Part shown: piece after piece, positions 9,501-17,525 of the stretch
How the letters are laid out: each line of letters opens with the position of its first letter
Position numbering within the stretch: position 1 is the first letter of the stretch
The notes under the pieces: generated by a model
The model's input: only the letters and a program-made list of their open reading frames with translations
What the model was told of the DNA's origin: nothing
Database searches by the model: none
Position numbers and translations under genes: made by a program
DNA from: Chrysochromulina tobinii
Taxonomy: Eukaryota; Haptophyta; Prymnesiales; Chrysochromulinaceae
NCBI GenBank assembly: GCA_001275005.1
Contig: JWZX01003365.1
Span: 1 to 32,789 of the forward strand
Reading direction: 5' to 3'
DNA: 32,789 nt

Positions 9501-10692
9501 GCTGGACTCGCAACGTGCTGAACGGACGGTCCGCCTCGAGCTTCGCGGCCGCCACATTCGCCGCGTGTGAGATGCTCTTAGCGAGATGATGGACTGCTCG
9601 CGCCGTCATGAGGGCAGTCACCACCTCGTCTGCCCGCCGCAGCCGTCCCGGCTGCTTGTGCGGGTCCGAGCCACAGAGCGGCGCGAGGGCGGGCGCAAGG
9701 ATCGAGGCCAACGGGAGGGTGCTCAGGAAGGTCTCAAGTGCAAAGGGGGCCGCTGCCGCGGCGCTGCCGCCTACCATGCCGCCGGCACTGGCCGCATGGT
9801 GTGCGGACATCATATGAGCAAAGGCGGCGGCCACAGCGGCGGCGCTCTCAGCCTCGGCGGCCTCGGCGGCGGCAGCGGCCTCGGCCACGGCGGCGGCGTC
9901 GCCGCTGTGGAAGGCGACCGTGGCAGCGGCGGCGGCAGCAGCTTGAGCGGCGGCTGTTGCAGTTGTGGCAGAGACGGCGATGGCAGCGGCGGCGGCCGCT
10001 GGTGCAGCGGCGGTGGCAGCAGTGGGCGGTACGCCGCCGCACCCTTCACCATCACATGCCCACGGCACGCCACGGTGCGCTGCGGCGACCACAGCAAGGC
10101 CAGCCGTGGCGCGAGCGCCACTGCTGCCACGCGACGCACTGCTCGAGCACGAGGCACGCCCGCGGGCGGCGGCGCACGTAGCCGCAGCCGCGGCCGCGGC
10201 AGCCGCCCTCGCAGTTCCAGCGGTGAGGGCAGCGGCGGGCGCTGACATCGTCGTACCGCCGGCCGCAGTGGCTGACGGCCTTTGGTGTTGTGCAGAGATT
10301 GGCAAGGCGGCTGCGTTTGTTGAGTCGAATTTTTGGACTCCAGACTCCCACGCGGCCGCAAACCGGCCGGCGCCGGCGGTAACACCGGCGCTACGTGGCC
10401 GCGCAGCACGACGCGCGCTCACTGGCATCGCCATACTCGCGGTGCTCATTGAGCTCGCTGATCCTGATGCAATGGGCGCCGTCGACCCGATGGTCGCACG
10501 AGTGAGCGCCTCCCTCGCGAAACTGCTTGCGACGAACCGGCCAGGCGTGGACACTCCACCACCCAGAGGGTTTGTAGGCGACCGCGTGCCCTTGGGGGTC
10601 GACGGGCTGCTGCCACCGTCGCTGCTTCGAGCGCTGAGAGGTCGTCCGGGACTCAACATATTTTGGTTTGATGGTCTTTTCAGTGCATGCAT
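6598..10692 (-). CDS. Large Ala-rich, TIR-like, leucine-rich-repeat protein, two exons
   Basis: Exon 1 runs 10692-7701 and exon 2 7568-6598, about 1320 residues. The intron (132 nt) has a strong GTGAGC donor and a CCCGCAG acceptor. Splicing completes an LRR as NRICGTWSDTYG, paralleling NRICGLWSDAYG further on. Residues ~1-330 are basic and then extremely Ala-rich. Residues ~545-640 carry LKCGLAFSHSWDEG, GAFICFLSLPQHFD, SPFYRLL and LTRLWVLLELGAAL. This resembles the SHSW...TRxWCxYE module of many protist TIR-like proteins, although the usual Cys is missing. From ~838 to the end come ribonuclease-inhibitor-type LRRs (LTLANNPLRDEGVQAVALAL, LEGNAIGVDGCKALAAALL, LDVSSNALGPTGGKLL). A sensor or scaffold role is inference. 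An in-frame ATG at 10809 would add 39 residues but overlaps the divergent gene's start, so 10692 is preferred. Confidence 0.8.
7569..7700 (-). other. Intron of the LRR gene, containing a short tandem repeat
   Basis: GT-AG intron of 132 nt. On the plus strand it contains a degenerate tandem repeat of about 11-15 nt (GGCGTGGAGGAGA-like) between about 7642 and 7684. Confidence 0.8.
9750..10230 (-). repeat. GCN-rich (poly-Ala coding) low-complexity stretch
   Basis: Interrupted GCN trinucleotides encode many Ala runs within the LRR gene. The opposite strand also stays open for hundreds of codons here as a composition artefact. Confidence 0.8.
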
Positions 10693-10807
10693 CTTCCACG
10701 TTTTCTTTTCAAGTTTGTATGGAACTATTCGTGGGATCGGAAGTGATCTTCGGTCTCGTAAGTGCCTTGCGGAATTCGGCTTTGACAAAATCCTTTCACG
10801 CCCACAC

Positions 10808-11305
10808 ATGGCTCAAGCCCTCCGAGAGGCCCTCATGCAGTCGTCCTCGGCGCAATCCGCCGAGTACGTCATCGGCGCTGCCTTCTGCTGCTACACCTCA
10901 ATTCTGGACCCACGCGTCAAGACAAACGTCCTCGTCGGCTGCAAGGGCGAGAACGAGGTCACGTGCCTCAAGGCAAAGTTCTGCCTCATCCCCAAGGAAA
11001 AGCACATGGGTGTATCCTTGGCGTTGAAGCCAGATGAGATCTGGAGGAACCGCGGCGGTATGATCGCCTCGCTTGCGCTCTACTGCGTCGAGTTGCAGCT
11101 GAACATGCCGACAACGCTCATTCACTGCTCCAACTCGGCGTGCTGCCTTCGCTCCGCGGCGGCATTTCCGCTCGCCGATCCCGTCGCAAAGCCCGTGTGC
11201 GCCGTCTGCTGCGTCCGGTTTCTACCCGCGCCGATGGGCATCCTGGCGCCGCCGATGAGCGGCAAACCCTTGTTCCCGTTCGCTACTCTCGTCATGCAGA
11301 GGTAG
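10808..11305 (+). CDS. Small cysteine-rich protein of unknown function
   Basis: 165 residues with 12 Cys. From the ATG at 10808: MAQALREALM, then GAAFCCYTSILDPRVKTNVL, GCKGENEVTCLKAKFCLIP, KEKHMGVSLALKPDEIW, YCVELQLNMPTTLIHC, ACCLRSAAAFPLADPVAKPV, CAVCCVRFLPAPMG and PPMSGKP. I associate this layout (paired Cys, a KGxGV-like turn, a second Cys block, then a LRSAAAFPF-like stretch and xVCAxCFLxxxPxxG) with an uncharacterised family frequent in dinoflagellates and haptophytes, but this is from memory. No signal peptide or membrane segment is obvious. The open frame extends far upstream, but that part is antisense to the Ala-rich LRR gene. Its start lies about 115 bp from the LRR gene's start, head-to-head. 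Confidence 0.7.
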   Translation: MAQALREALMQSSSAQSAEYVIGAAFCCYTSILDPRVKTNVLVGCKGENEVTCLKAKFCLIPKEKHMGVSLALKPDEIWRNRGGMIASLALYCVELQLNMPTTLIHCSNSACCLRSAAAFPLADPVAKPVCAVCCVRFLPAPMGILAPPMSGKPLFPFATLVMQR

Positions 11306-11877
11306 CCCGTCGCCGTAGACAGATTGCATGGCACAAGGCGGTGTTTGCAAGGGCCGCAACAACTTCGATGGATGTACCACCCGGGCTGCATTCGCAGCAT
11401 GCGTCGAGGCGAGACCATCCGCCCCTGCGACTGGCCCTCTCTTGACCGTGAGCGAAGAGCCGGTGGTCCGCTGTCCCACGCCCCGCGCGACCGCCTTCTT
11501 CGGCGTATGGGCGAAGCTACAGTACGTGAGCCGCTCATTGGCCTTGAGCTTGCGCCCGTGCCGAAGGCTACCCCGGATTGCGGACGATTACAATTGCTAG
11601 AGTGAAACCTACAACAAGCGAGTACTCAGCTTTTTTCCGTCAAGTCTCAAGAATCAAGATTGTACGCATTCAACATTGAGTCGAATAATACATTACTCTA
11701 CATACACAACTCTCTCTCGTTGTCCGCAAACGACAGTTCCTGCTTCGACGACAACCTCAACGTACCCCAAACCTATACACCTGGAGGCCCCACACCCCTG
11801 GTACGCCCCATGTGCTCTCCCGTGCGCCTATTTTCACACCTCTCTCTGGTCTCGAACAACGGACTCTCCTTCAAAAA
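11306..11877. other. Intergenic region upstream of the TTLL gene
   Basis: A 90-codon frame at 11328-11600 begins with a Cys-containing stretch (MAQGGVCKGRNNFDGC) but shows no clear family. From about 11600 the sequence turns AT-richer, consistent with the TTLL promoter and 5' UTR. Confidence 0.5.
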
Positions 11878-14262
11878 ATGCCGCAACGTGAGGACAACGA
11901 TGACGAGGAGGCCGAGGGCGAGGAGACGGACGAGGCCGGCGAAGACGAGGCCGGCGAGGACGAGGCCGGCGAAGACGAGGCCGGCGAGGAGGACGAGGGC
12001 GGCGAGGAGGAGGTGGCCGAGGAGGAGGAGGAGGAGGAGGAGGAGGAGCCGGAGCCAGCGCCGACGCTCAAGTCGCCACCCAAAGGGGCGGTGTTCAAAC
12101 GGCATACGAAGCTGCGTGCTCTGCTGCTCTCGAAGTACGACGTCGTGTGGGACACGACGCAGCTGCTCGGCTGGAAGGCGTACGACGCAGAGCACGAGCA
12201 AGGGTGCAAGTACAACATGTGCTGGTCGGACACGTCGGTGGCATTGGAGCGCATCATGCGCATGGGGCGCCTGCAGAAGATCAACCACTTTCCAGGCATG
12301 CTCGAGCTCGTGCGCAAGGCGGGCACCGCGCGCAACCTGAACAAGATGCTCAAGGCATGCGGCAAGGACTACAAATTCTTCCCGAAGACGTTCATGCTGC
12401 CGGCGGACTACACCCAGCTCAAGGCCGAGTGGGCGCCGGGCCAGAACCATGGCAACAAGACCTTCATAGTGAAGCCGTCGGCAGGGTGCCAGGGCAAGGG
12501 CATCTACCTCACGCGGAAGCTCGACGAGATCGACCCGCAAGACAACTCGGTGGTGCAGCGCTACCTGCATCGGCCGCACTTGCTCGAGGGCTACAAGTAC
12601 GACCTTCGGATCTATGTGCTCCTCTCGTCTTTGCAGCCGCTGCGCATCTTCATCTTCCGCGAGGGGCTGGTGCGCGTGTGCACTGAGAAGTACCAGCCCG
12701 TCGAGAAGAACCTCGAGAACGTCCAGATGCACCTGACCAACTACGCGATCAACAAGGACTCGGAGACCTTCGTGCAACCAGAGGGGATGGAAGATCACGA
12801 GCAGGAGGGTGCACATAAGCGCACGATCACCTCGCTGATGAATACTCTGCGGGCGGAGGGACACGATGTCGACCGGCTCTGGAAGGACATAGGCGAGGTG
12901 TGCGTCAAGACGATCATCTCGGTACAGCCCCACCTTGAGCACACATACTTCACGTGTCGTCAGCGCTCGGACGATCCCGGATTTGGATGCTTCGAGCTGC
13001 TCGGCTTTGACATCATGATGGACTACAAGCTGCGCCCGTCGCTGCTCGAGATCAACCACTCGCCCTCGTTCACGTGCGACTCGCCCATGGACACGGCCGT
13101 GAAGACTGCTGTGATCCGCGGTACGATGGAGATGATCTCCTTTTCGCGTGAGGAGTACAAGCTCATCAAGCGCTGCCCGGCGCGCCTCACGCCCGAGCTA
13201 CGCGAGAAGCTCGTGCGCATTCGTGCGGAGTATGAGCTCGCCCACTGCGACAGGCTCGGCTTCGATATCCTGTACGCGGCCGATCGGCCTGACATGGACG
13301 ATCCCGAGGTTGCTGCGCTCATGGCCCACTATGACGGCCTACTCGAAATCGCCGCGCACCTCTATTCCGACATGTCGCTTACCGGCAGCCGGCGCGTGAC
13401 TAAGAATTGCGGCAGCTCGCTCGCAGCGCAGAAGCCAACGCCTGCTGGCGGCTTCCACGCCGATGCCGCCGCCGCCGCCGCCAAGCTCGCCGCCGCCGCC
13501 GCCAAGGGCAGCGCCGCCGCCGCATTCAAGGCTGCCGGCATCTCTGCCAAGTCGAGCGGCGCTGTTCCGGGCGCGGCCGGCGCTGGGCCGAGCCACGCGA
13601 TCGCGCGTAACGCGCGTCCGGCGGCGGGTGGCGGCGCGGCGGTGGCGGCGAGGGCTCGCGAGAGTGTGAGCCACTCGGCACCGCTCACCTCTCCACGTGC
13701 CAACTCGGCCCGTCGCATGCGGGATGCCCCCAAGTCAGCTGGTACGCGCTCGCCCGTGCGCACCGGCCGCGCTGCGTCCGAGGCAGGGTACAGCAGCAGC
13801 AGCAGCCACCACCACCAGCCTGGGAGCGCCGCCAAGGGCGCCACCAAGCCGCATGTCGCCGCCAAGGGCGGCGCAGGTGCCAAGCTCGCCAGCTTGGATG
13901 CGAACGCTCCGATGTTGCCAGCGGGTGGCCCCTTGCTCGATGCGCCCGCAGCGGTGCGAGTGGGTACGCTTCCGCCGGCGGTTCGTGGCGTGGCTGCGCC
14001 GAGCTCGCATCACTTTGGGATACCGCCCGGACAAGGCCACATCTCGTCGTCGGTCTTAGCGCAGCTCGCCAACCTGCAGTCGCTCTCGCCACGCATCCTC
14101 GAGAAGATGAGTGCTGACATGTCGGGACGCTCTGACCGCTCGGCCTCGGGGCTCTCCAACGGCCTGCCCTCGCAGCGATCGGCTGGTAGCAGCAGCACTC
14201 CGTTCCGCGTCTCCTCGTATGGTCACCACTCGCGCTCGCCCCTGAACCCACAGCAGGCCTGA
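11878..14262 (+). CDS. Tubulin-tyrosine-ligase-like polyglutamylase (TTLL6/13 type)
   Basis: 794 residues from the ATG at 11878. The TTL catalytic domain spans about residues 70-420. It has the ATP-binding strand FIVKPSAGCQGKGIYL (Lys ~198), QRYLHRPHLLEGYKYDLRIY with the DLR motif at ~242, MHLTNYAINK at ~285, and the metal-binding FELLGFDIMMD and LRPSLLEINHSPSF (Glu ~391, Asn ~393). The conserved stretch after it (REKLVRIRAEYE) fits the microtubule-binding extension of autonomous polyglutamylases. These enzymes add glutamate chains to tubulin tails, chiefly in axonemes. Two unusual parts flank the core: a Glu/Asp-rich N-terminus (residues 1-58) with four DEAGE repeats, and a ~300-residue Ala/Ser/Gly-rich basic tail. 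No intron is needed. A flagellar role fits the neighbouring LZTFL1. Confidence 0.92.
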   Translation: MPQREDNDDEEAEGEETDEAGEDEAGEDEAGEDEAGEEDEGGEEEVAEEEEEEEEEEPEPAPTLKSPPKGAVFKRHTKLRALLLSKYDVVWDTTQLLGWKAYDAEHEQGCKYNMCWSDTSVALERIMRMGRLQKINHFPGMLELVRKAGTARNLNKMLKACGKDYKFFPKTFMLPADYTQLKAEWAPGQNHGNKTFIVKPSAGCQGKGIYLTRKLDEIDPQDNSVVQRYLHRPHLLEGYKYDLRIYVLLSSLQPLRIFIFREGLVRVCTEKYQPVEKNLENVQMHLTNYAINKDSETFVQPEGMEDHEQEGAHKRTITSLMNTLRAEGHDVDRLWKDIGEVCVKTIISVQPHLEHTYFTCRQRSDDPGFGCFELLGFDIMMDYKLRPSLLEINHSPSFTCDSPMDTAVKTAVIRGTMEMISFSREEYKLIKRCPARLTPELREKLVRIRAEYELAHCDRLGFDILYAADRPDMDDPEVAALMAHYDGLLEIAAHLYSDMSLTGSRRVTKNCGSSLAAQKPTPAGGFHADAAAAAAKLAAAAAKGSAAAAFKAAGISAKSSGAVPGAAGAGPSHAIARNARPAAGGGAAVAARARESVSHSAPLTSPRANSARRMRDAPKSAGTRSPVRTGRAASEAGYSSSSSHHHQPGSAAKGATKPHVAAKGGAGAKLASLDANAPMLPAGGPLLDAPAAVRVGTLPPAVRGVAAPSSHHFGIPPGQGHISSSVLAQLANLQSLSPRILEKMSADMSGRSDRSASGLSNGLPSQRSAGSSSTPFRVSSYGHHSRSPLNPQQA
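11929..11988 (+). repeat. 15-bp tandem repeat, four copies, coding DEAGE
   Basis: Four contiguous copies of GACGAGGCCGGCGA(A/G) alternate only in the last base. They encode (DEAGE)x4 in the acidic N-terminus of the TTLL protein. A GAG run coding poly-Glu follows at about 12019-12048. Confidence 0.95.
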
Positions 14263-14991
14263 GTGCAGGGTGTGTCAATCGTGCTTGAATTCAGATGTCG
14301 TACGAGCTGTCGACGTGTCGAGGATGCTTCGTGACCGTCAACGGTGCATGCATGCAGCCATGGTTCGGTGTTGGATGGAGCATGTCCGCGATTGCAATAA
14401 GATTGCAAGTAAATACCCAGGATCCATGGTCCACATGCGGGATGCACCCAATCCCCAATGCACCCCACCCGCGAGCCATGCCCATGCGGGCATTCCGGAT
14501 TGGGGATTGGGCGACGACGCTGGACGTGAATTCGTGATGCGCCGCCTAAGCCCTAACACATGCCCCCTTGAACCGTTGAACTTGAAGTGCTCACAATCGT
14601 ATCTCTCCGCCATCAATGGGAAGCGCGCGGTAAAGAGTCCGCATTGCGCGCATGCCGACGTGGCCCGGTTCATCTGTTCATGGGTACCGCGGTCCGCGCC
14701 GACCGCCGTGCCGCCGCGTTGAATCTAACGGACTAAGCTTTCCGGTTTGCCGCTTTCTCGGCGACGCGCTTTCGCGCCGCGCGCCGCCGGCGCCGCGCCC
14801 CTCCCCCATGCTGTGTGCCCCCCTGTGTGCCTTGCCTTGCCTTGAAAGCACGCTTTGGTGTGTGATCTTCACACACGAGGTTGTCGCGTCTGTCGTGTTA
14901 ACGTTCACTCGAGTTGACGGCAACCTGTTCTCAGCGTCGTCGACGCTCTTCGACAGAATTTGCCACTCATTTGCCCATTACCCTCGGGCGC
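14263..14991. other. Intergenic region between the TTLL and transporter genes
   Basis: Short frames on both strands show no recognisable protein. It contains the 13-bp inverted repeat at 14447/14499. The last ~250 bases probably hold the transporter promoter and 5' UTR. Confidence 0.55.
14447..14511. repeat. 13-bp perfect inverted repeat
   Basis: CCCAATCCCCAAT at 14447-14459 and its exact reverse complement at 14499-14511 are separated by 39 bases. The spacer is GC-rich and also contains a repeated CATGCGGG. Confidence 0.85.
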
Positions 14992-16128
14992 ATGCGTGAT
15001 GAGCGGAGTGTTGGCATGCACGGTCACCGCGCGCGGCACAGCAACTCGGACATTACTCTCGGGCTGATCCTCGTGATGCTCGGGTGCCTATCGTCCTCGT
15101 TCGGCATGGCCATGATGAAGCGCTCATCTGAGGTCGAGTCTGATCTGCCGCTGAGCCGGCGCTACCGATGGCTGGTGGGTTTCGTCTGCTTGCTTGTGAA
15201 TGCGACCGTGCTCGACCTGATTGCCTTCGGGCTGATGCCTCTCTCGCTCATATCACCGTTCACGGGCCTCACGATGGTCTTCTCGCTCTGCATCGCCGCG
15301 TCTGGCCTGGTCTCCACGGCAGAGACCATCAGCCCAGAGCAGCAGCGCGGAGCCTTTCTCGTGCTCTTCGGGCTGACCGTCGCGTCGGTGTGCGGGCCGC
15401 ACGCATCGGGCCGCGGCGCCGACACGCTTCCCTCGATTCTATTGCACTTCATGGCACCCACCTTTCTTGTTTTCTTGTCCGCGTCCGTCGCCATAGTCGG
15501 TGGCTTGCTTTGGGTGCTCCACGCGTCGTCGGCGGCGCCCTACCGGCCGGCGCAGAGCTCGTGGATGCGCACAGGGTTCTCGGCGTACGCGGCGTCGGTG
15601 TGCGGCTCGCTGAGCTTCGTCTTCATCAAGGTGATCTCGATCGCGCTGCACGAGGCCGCCTCGGGTAAACGTCAGCTCGTGGCGCTCTTGCACCCGGCCG
15701 TCGTCGTATCACTGATCGGGCTGGTGGTCTGTGCGCCGCTGCAGCTCCACCTGCTGGACACGACGCTGGCCGCCTCGCCAGTGGCGTATGCGGTGCCCGT
15801 GTACCAAGCGCTCCTCACTCTCCTCTCCACGGGCGCGGGTGGCATCTTCTTTGACGAGTTCCGCCATACGTCCGGCCTCTCGAACCTCGCCTACCTCGTA
15901 GGCGCCCTCACCTCCCTCGGCGGACTCGCCCTCCTCGGCAGCGCCACGCAGCGGCAGCACCCGGCGCGGCACCACGTGGCGGCCGAGGAAGCCGGCTTTG
16001 AAAGATTGCCGTTGGGCCCTCGTCCCTGGGCCGACGATGAGTCGCCCTGCGCGCGATCGCCGTCTTCAACACGAGCGGTGCATGGACGGCAGCTTGGGAA
16101 CGCCTCTCCGGTATTCAATACCAACTGA
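14992..16128 (+). CDS. Multi-pass DMT-superfamily membrane protein (NIPA/EamA-like)
   Basis: 378 residues from the ATG at 14992 (MRDERSVG); the frame is open from 14914. About nine hydrophobic segments are visible: ITLGLILVMLGCLSSSFGMA, WLVGFVCLLVNATVLDLIAF, a segment around LTMVFSLCIAASGLV, GAFLVLFGLTVASVCG, FLVFLSASVAIVGGLLWVL, a segment around YAASVCGSLSFVFIKVI, VVVSLIGLVVCAPL, VYQALLTLLSTGAGGIFF and LAYLVGALTSLGGLALLG. The first segment followed by a Lys/Arg-rich loop, the LMPLSLISPFTGL stretch and the late FFDEF are reminiscent of NIPA magnesium transporters and EamA relatives. The C-terminal ~60 residues are hydrophilic and probably cytosolic. The substrate cannot be told from sequence. 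It is convergent with the gene at 16434. Confidence 0.8.
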   Translation: MRDERSVGMHGHRARHSNSDITLGLILVMLGCLSSSFGMAMMKRSSEVESDLPLSRRYRWLVGFVCLLVNATVLDLIAFGLMPLSLISPFTGLTMVFSLCIAASGLVSTAETISPEQQRGAFLVLFGLTVASVCGPHASGRGADTLPSILLHFMAPTFLVFLSASVAIVGGLLWVLHASSAAPYRPAQSSWMRTGFSAYAASVCGSLSFVFIKVISIALHEAASGKRQLVALLHPAVVVSLIGLVVCAPLQLHLLDTTLAASPVAYAVPVYQALLTLLSTGAGGIFFDEFRHTSGLSNLAYLVGALTSLGGLALLGSATQRQHPARHHVAAEEAGFERLPLGPRPWADDESPCARSPSSTRAVHGRQLGNASPVFNTN

Positions 16129-16433
16129 GCTTGCGACGGGCGTGGCCTGTGCGAGTCGCGAGTGTGCGCGGCGCGCGTACGCCGAGGCCGAGTAGAGCTG
16201 CCTCGGATAAGCGGTTCCAGATCCCGTATTGATCTTCAGGCTTAGCGGTAGATAGGCGCATGTATCTCGTCTCGCGCGGTCGTGTAAGCGTGCTTTTGTA
16301 TTGAAGAATCGAAGTCTGTTTATCAGTTTATCACTGATAGTCACAGACTCGCGTCCGGGCGTCCGCCGTCCCGGTCCGCGCGCGCGCCGCGGCGCGGAGA
16401 CTGTTAAAGATCTTTAAGATCAACCTTGCGCAC
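16129..16433. other. 3' intergenic region between convergent genes, with two small palindromes
   Basis: It contains a hairpin at 16321-16339 (TATCAGT, 5-nt loop, ACTGATA) and the perfect 14-bp palindrome TTAAAGATCTTTAA at 16404-16417. No gene was recognised. Confidence 0.7.
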
Positions 16434-17237
16434 TTAGGCCACAGAGTCGAGCGACTCTGGTAGGAGCCTTGGCACGCTAACGGGGCGGGCGCGCGCATGC
16501 GCACGCGTGGCGTCCAGTGGAGGTCGGGGCGATGAGGGAGGCAATGGTTGCGGAGGCGCCGCTGATTGTGCCCAGCTATCTGGACCCACGCGGGTGTTCT
16601 CTGACCACGGCGGCGCTCGCGTGGTTTGGCTGCCCGCCGAAGTGCCACTGACAGGCGACGCGGCCACTTGCTGTCTCCGGCTGCTTGTCGCCTTCTGCTG
16701 CTTTGCCCTTTGGTGCCTGATCGCCCTCAACTCTTCAAGCGTCCGGACCTTGCCTTCAAGCACGATTCTCGGCTCCTCAACCACGGCGCTGTTTTTAGCG
16801 TACCACCTTCGGAACGCATCCGGATCTTGCACGGCCTCCTTTGACGCAAGCTTAAAGCGACGGGACGAGATCTGGACTTCCTGCCAGAGCTGCGAAATTC
16901 TCGGCCAACGTTCCGAAGTCAAGATATCCACCTTCGTGCTCCCCAATATGCGCTCCATCTCAAGGGCACTTTCGTGGACACCTGCCTCGGCAGCCTTTGC
17001 AATCTTCCGTTCTGTCTTGCGAGCAGCACGGGTCATCGAGCGTGCTGTGTTGGCGACATGATCGCCCGGGTACACCTCTCGACGCGGCATGGCGGCGGCA
17101 CCACCCGGGTACAATTCTCGACGTCTGCCCAGCGAGTTTGGCGGAGGAGAAGGGTCCACGCTGGTACGAGCTATGAAGCGAGGAGAGAGAGGAAGGGCTG
17201 GACGGCCACCTGGTTCGAGCGGGGTCGAGCCGTCCAT
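16434..17237 (-). CDS. Unknown basic protein
   Basis: 267 residues from the first in-frame ATG (17237; the frame opens at a GTG at 17264). I do not recognise a family. The N-terminal third has two similar short motifs (RRRELYPGG and PRREVYPGD). The middle is charged and helix-rich: MTRAARKTERKIAKAAEAG, then ILTSERWPRISQLWQEVQIS, KEAVQDPDAFRRWYAKNSAV and EGKVRTLEELRAIRHQRAKQ. The C-terminal ~80 residues are disordered, rich in Ser, Pro and Arg. There is no signal peptide or membrane segment. The Trp-containing middle (RWPRISQLW, FRRWY) is the part most likely to be conserved. It is divergent from the repeat protein at 17526 with about 290 bp between starts. Confidence 0.6.
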   Translation of the reverse strand: MDGSTPLEPGGRPALPLSPRFIARTSVDPSPPPNSLGRRRELYPGGAAAMPRREVYPGDHVANTARSMTRAARKTERKIAKAAEAGVHESALEMERILGSTKVDILTSERWPRISQLWQEVQISSRRFKLASKEAVQDPDAFRRWYAKNSAVVEEPRIVLEGKVRTLEELRAIRHQRAKQQKATSSRRQQVAASPVSGTSAGSQTTRAPPWSENTRVGPDSWAQSAAPPQPLPPSSPRPPLDATRAHARARPVSVPRLLPESLDSVA

Positions 17238-17525
17238 GAGATGGACTGTTTCCTGAACGTGCACGAGTGAGCGTCGTTACTTTTTACTCGGGGAGCCGAG
17301 CCGCAATGCGGCAGTATAGGAGTCTGTCGGGCCCGGTATCGTTATACATACATCACGGCATGTTCGTAGATCCCGAGCCGGCACCAAGCGTTCGGCGCGG
17401 CGCGCGCGCCCGTTTTCAGGGGAGTATGCGCGCTTGGCGGCCGCCGACACGCGGCGCACCCAAATCGCGCCGAAATTCCGAACGAACCACGCACTTGCTG
17501 ACACATCGTCCACGTGCGGACGGGC

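Noticed and set aside
9586-10245. 219-codon plus-strand frame rich in Gly/Ser/Arg
   Set aside because: Antisense to the poly-Ala region of the LRR gene; GC-rich trinucleotide repeats stay open in several frames.
9965-10807. N-terminal extension of the Cys-rich protein frame
   Set aside because: Antisense to the Ala-rich LRR exon and low complexity; the ATG at 10808 begins the recognisable part.
11773-13059. 428-codon minus-strand frame
   Set aside because: Shadow of the TTLL gene, whose catalytic motifs are unmistakable on the plus strand.
14270-14722. Several overlapping frames of 60-150 codons between TTLL and the transporter gene
   Set aside because: None shows a domain, repeat, signal peptide or sensible composition.
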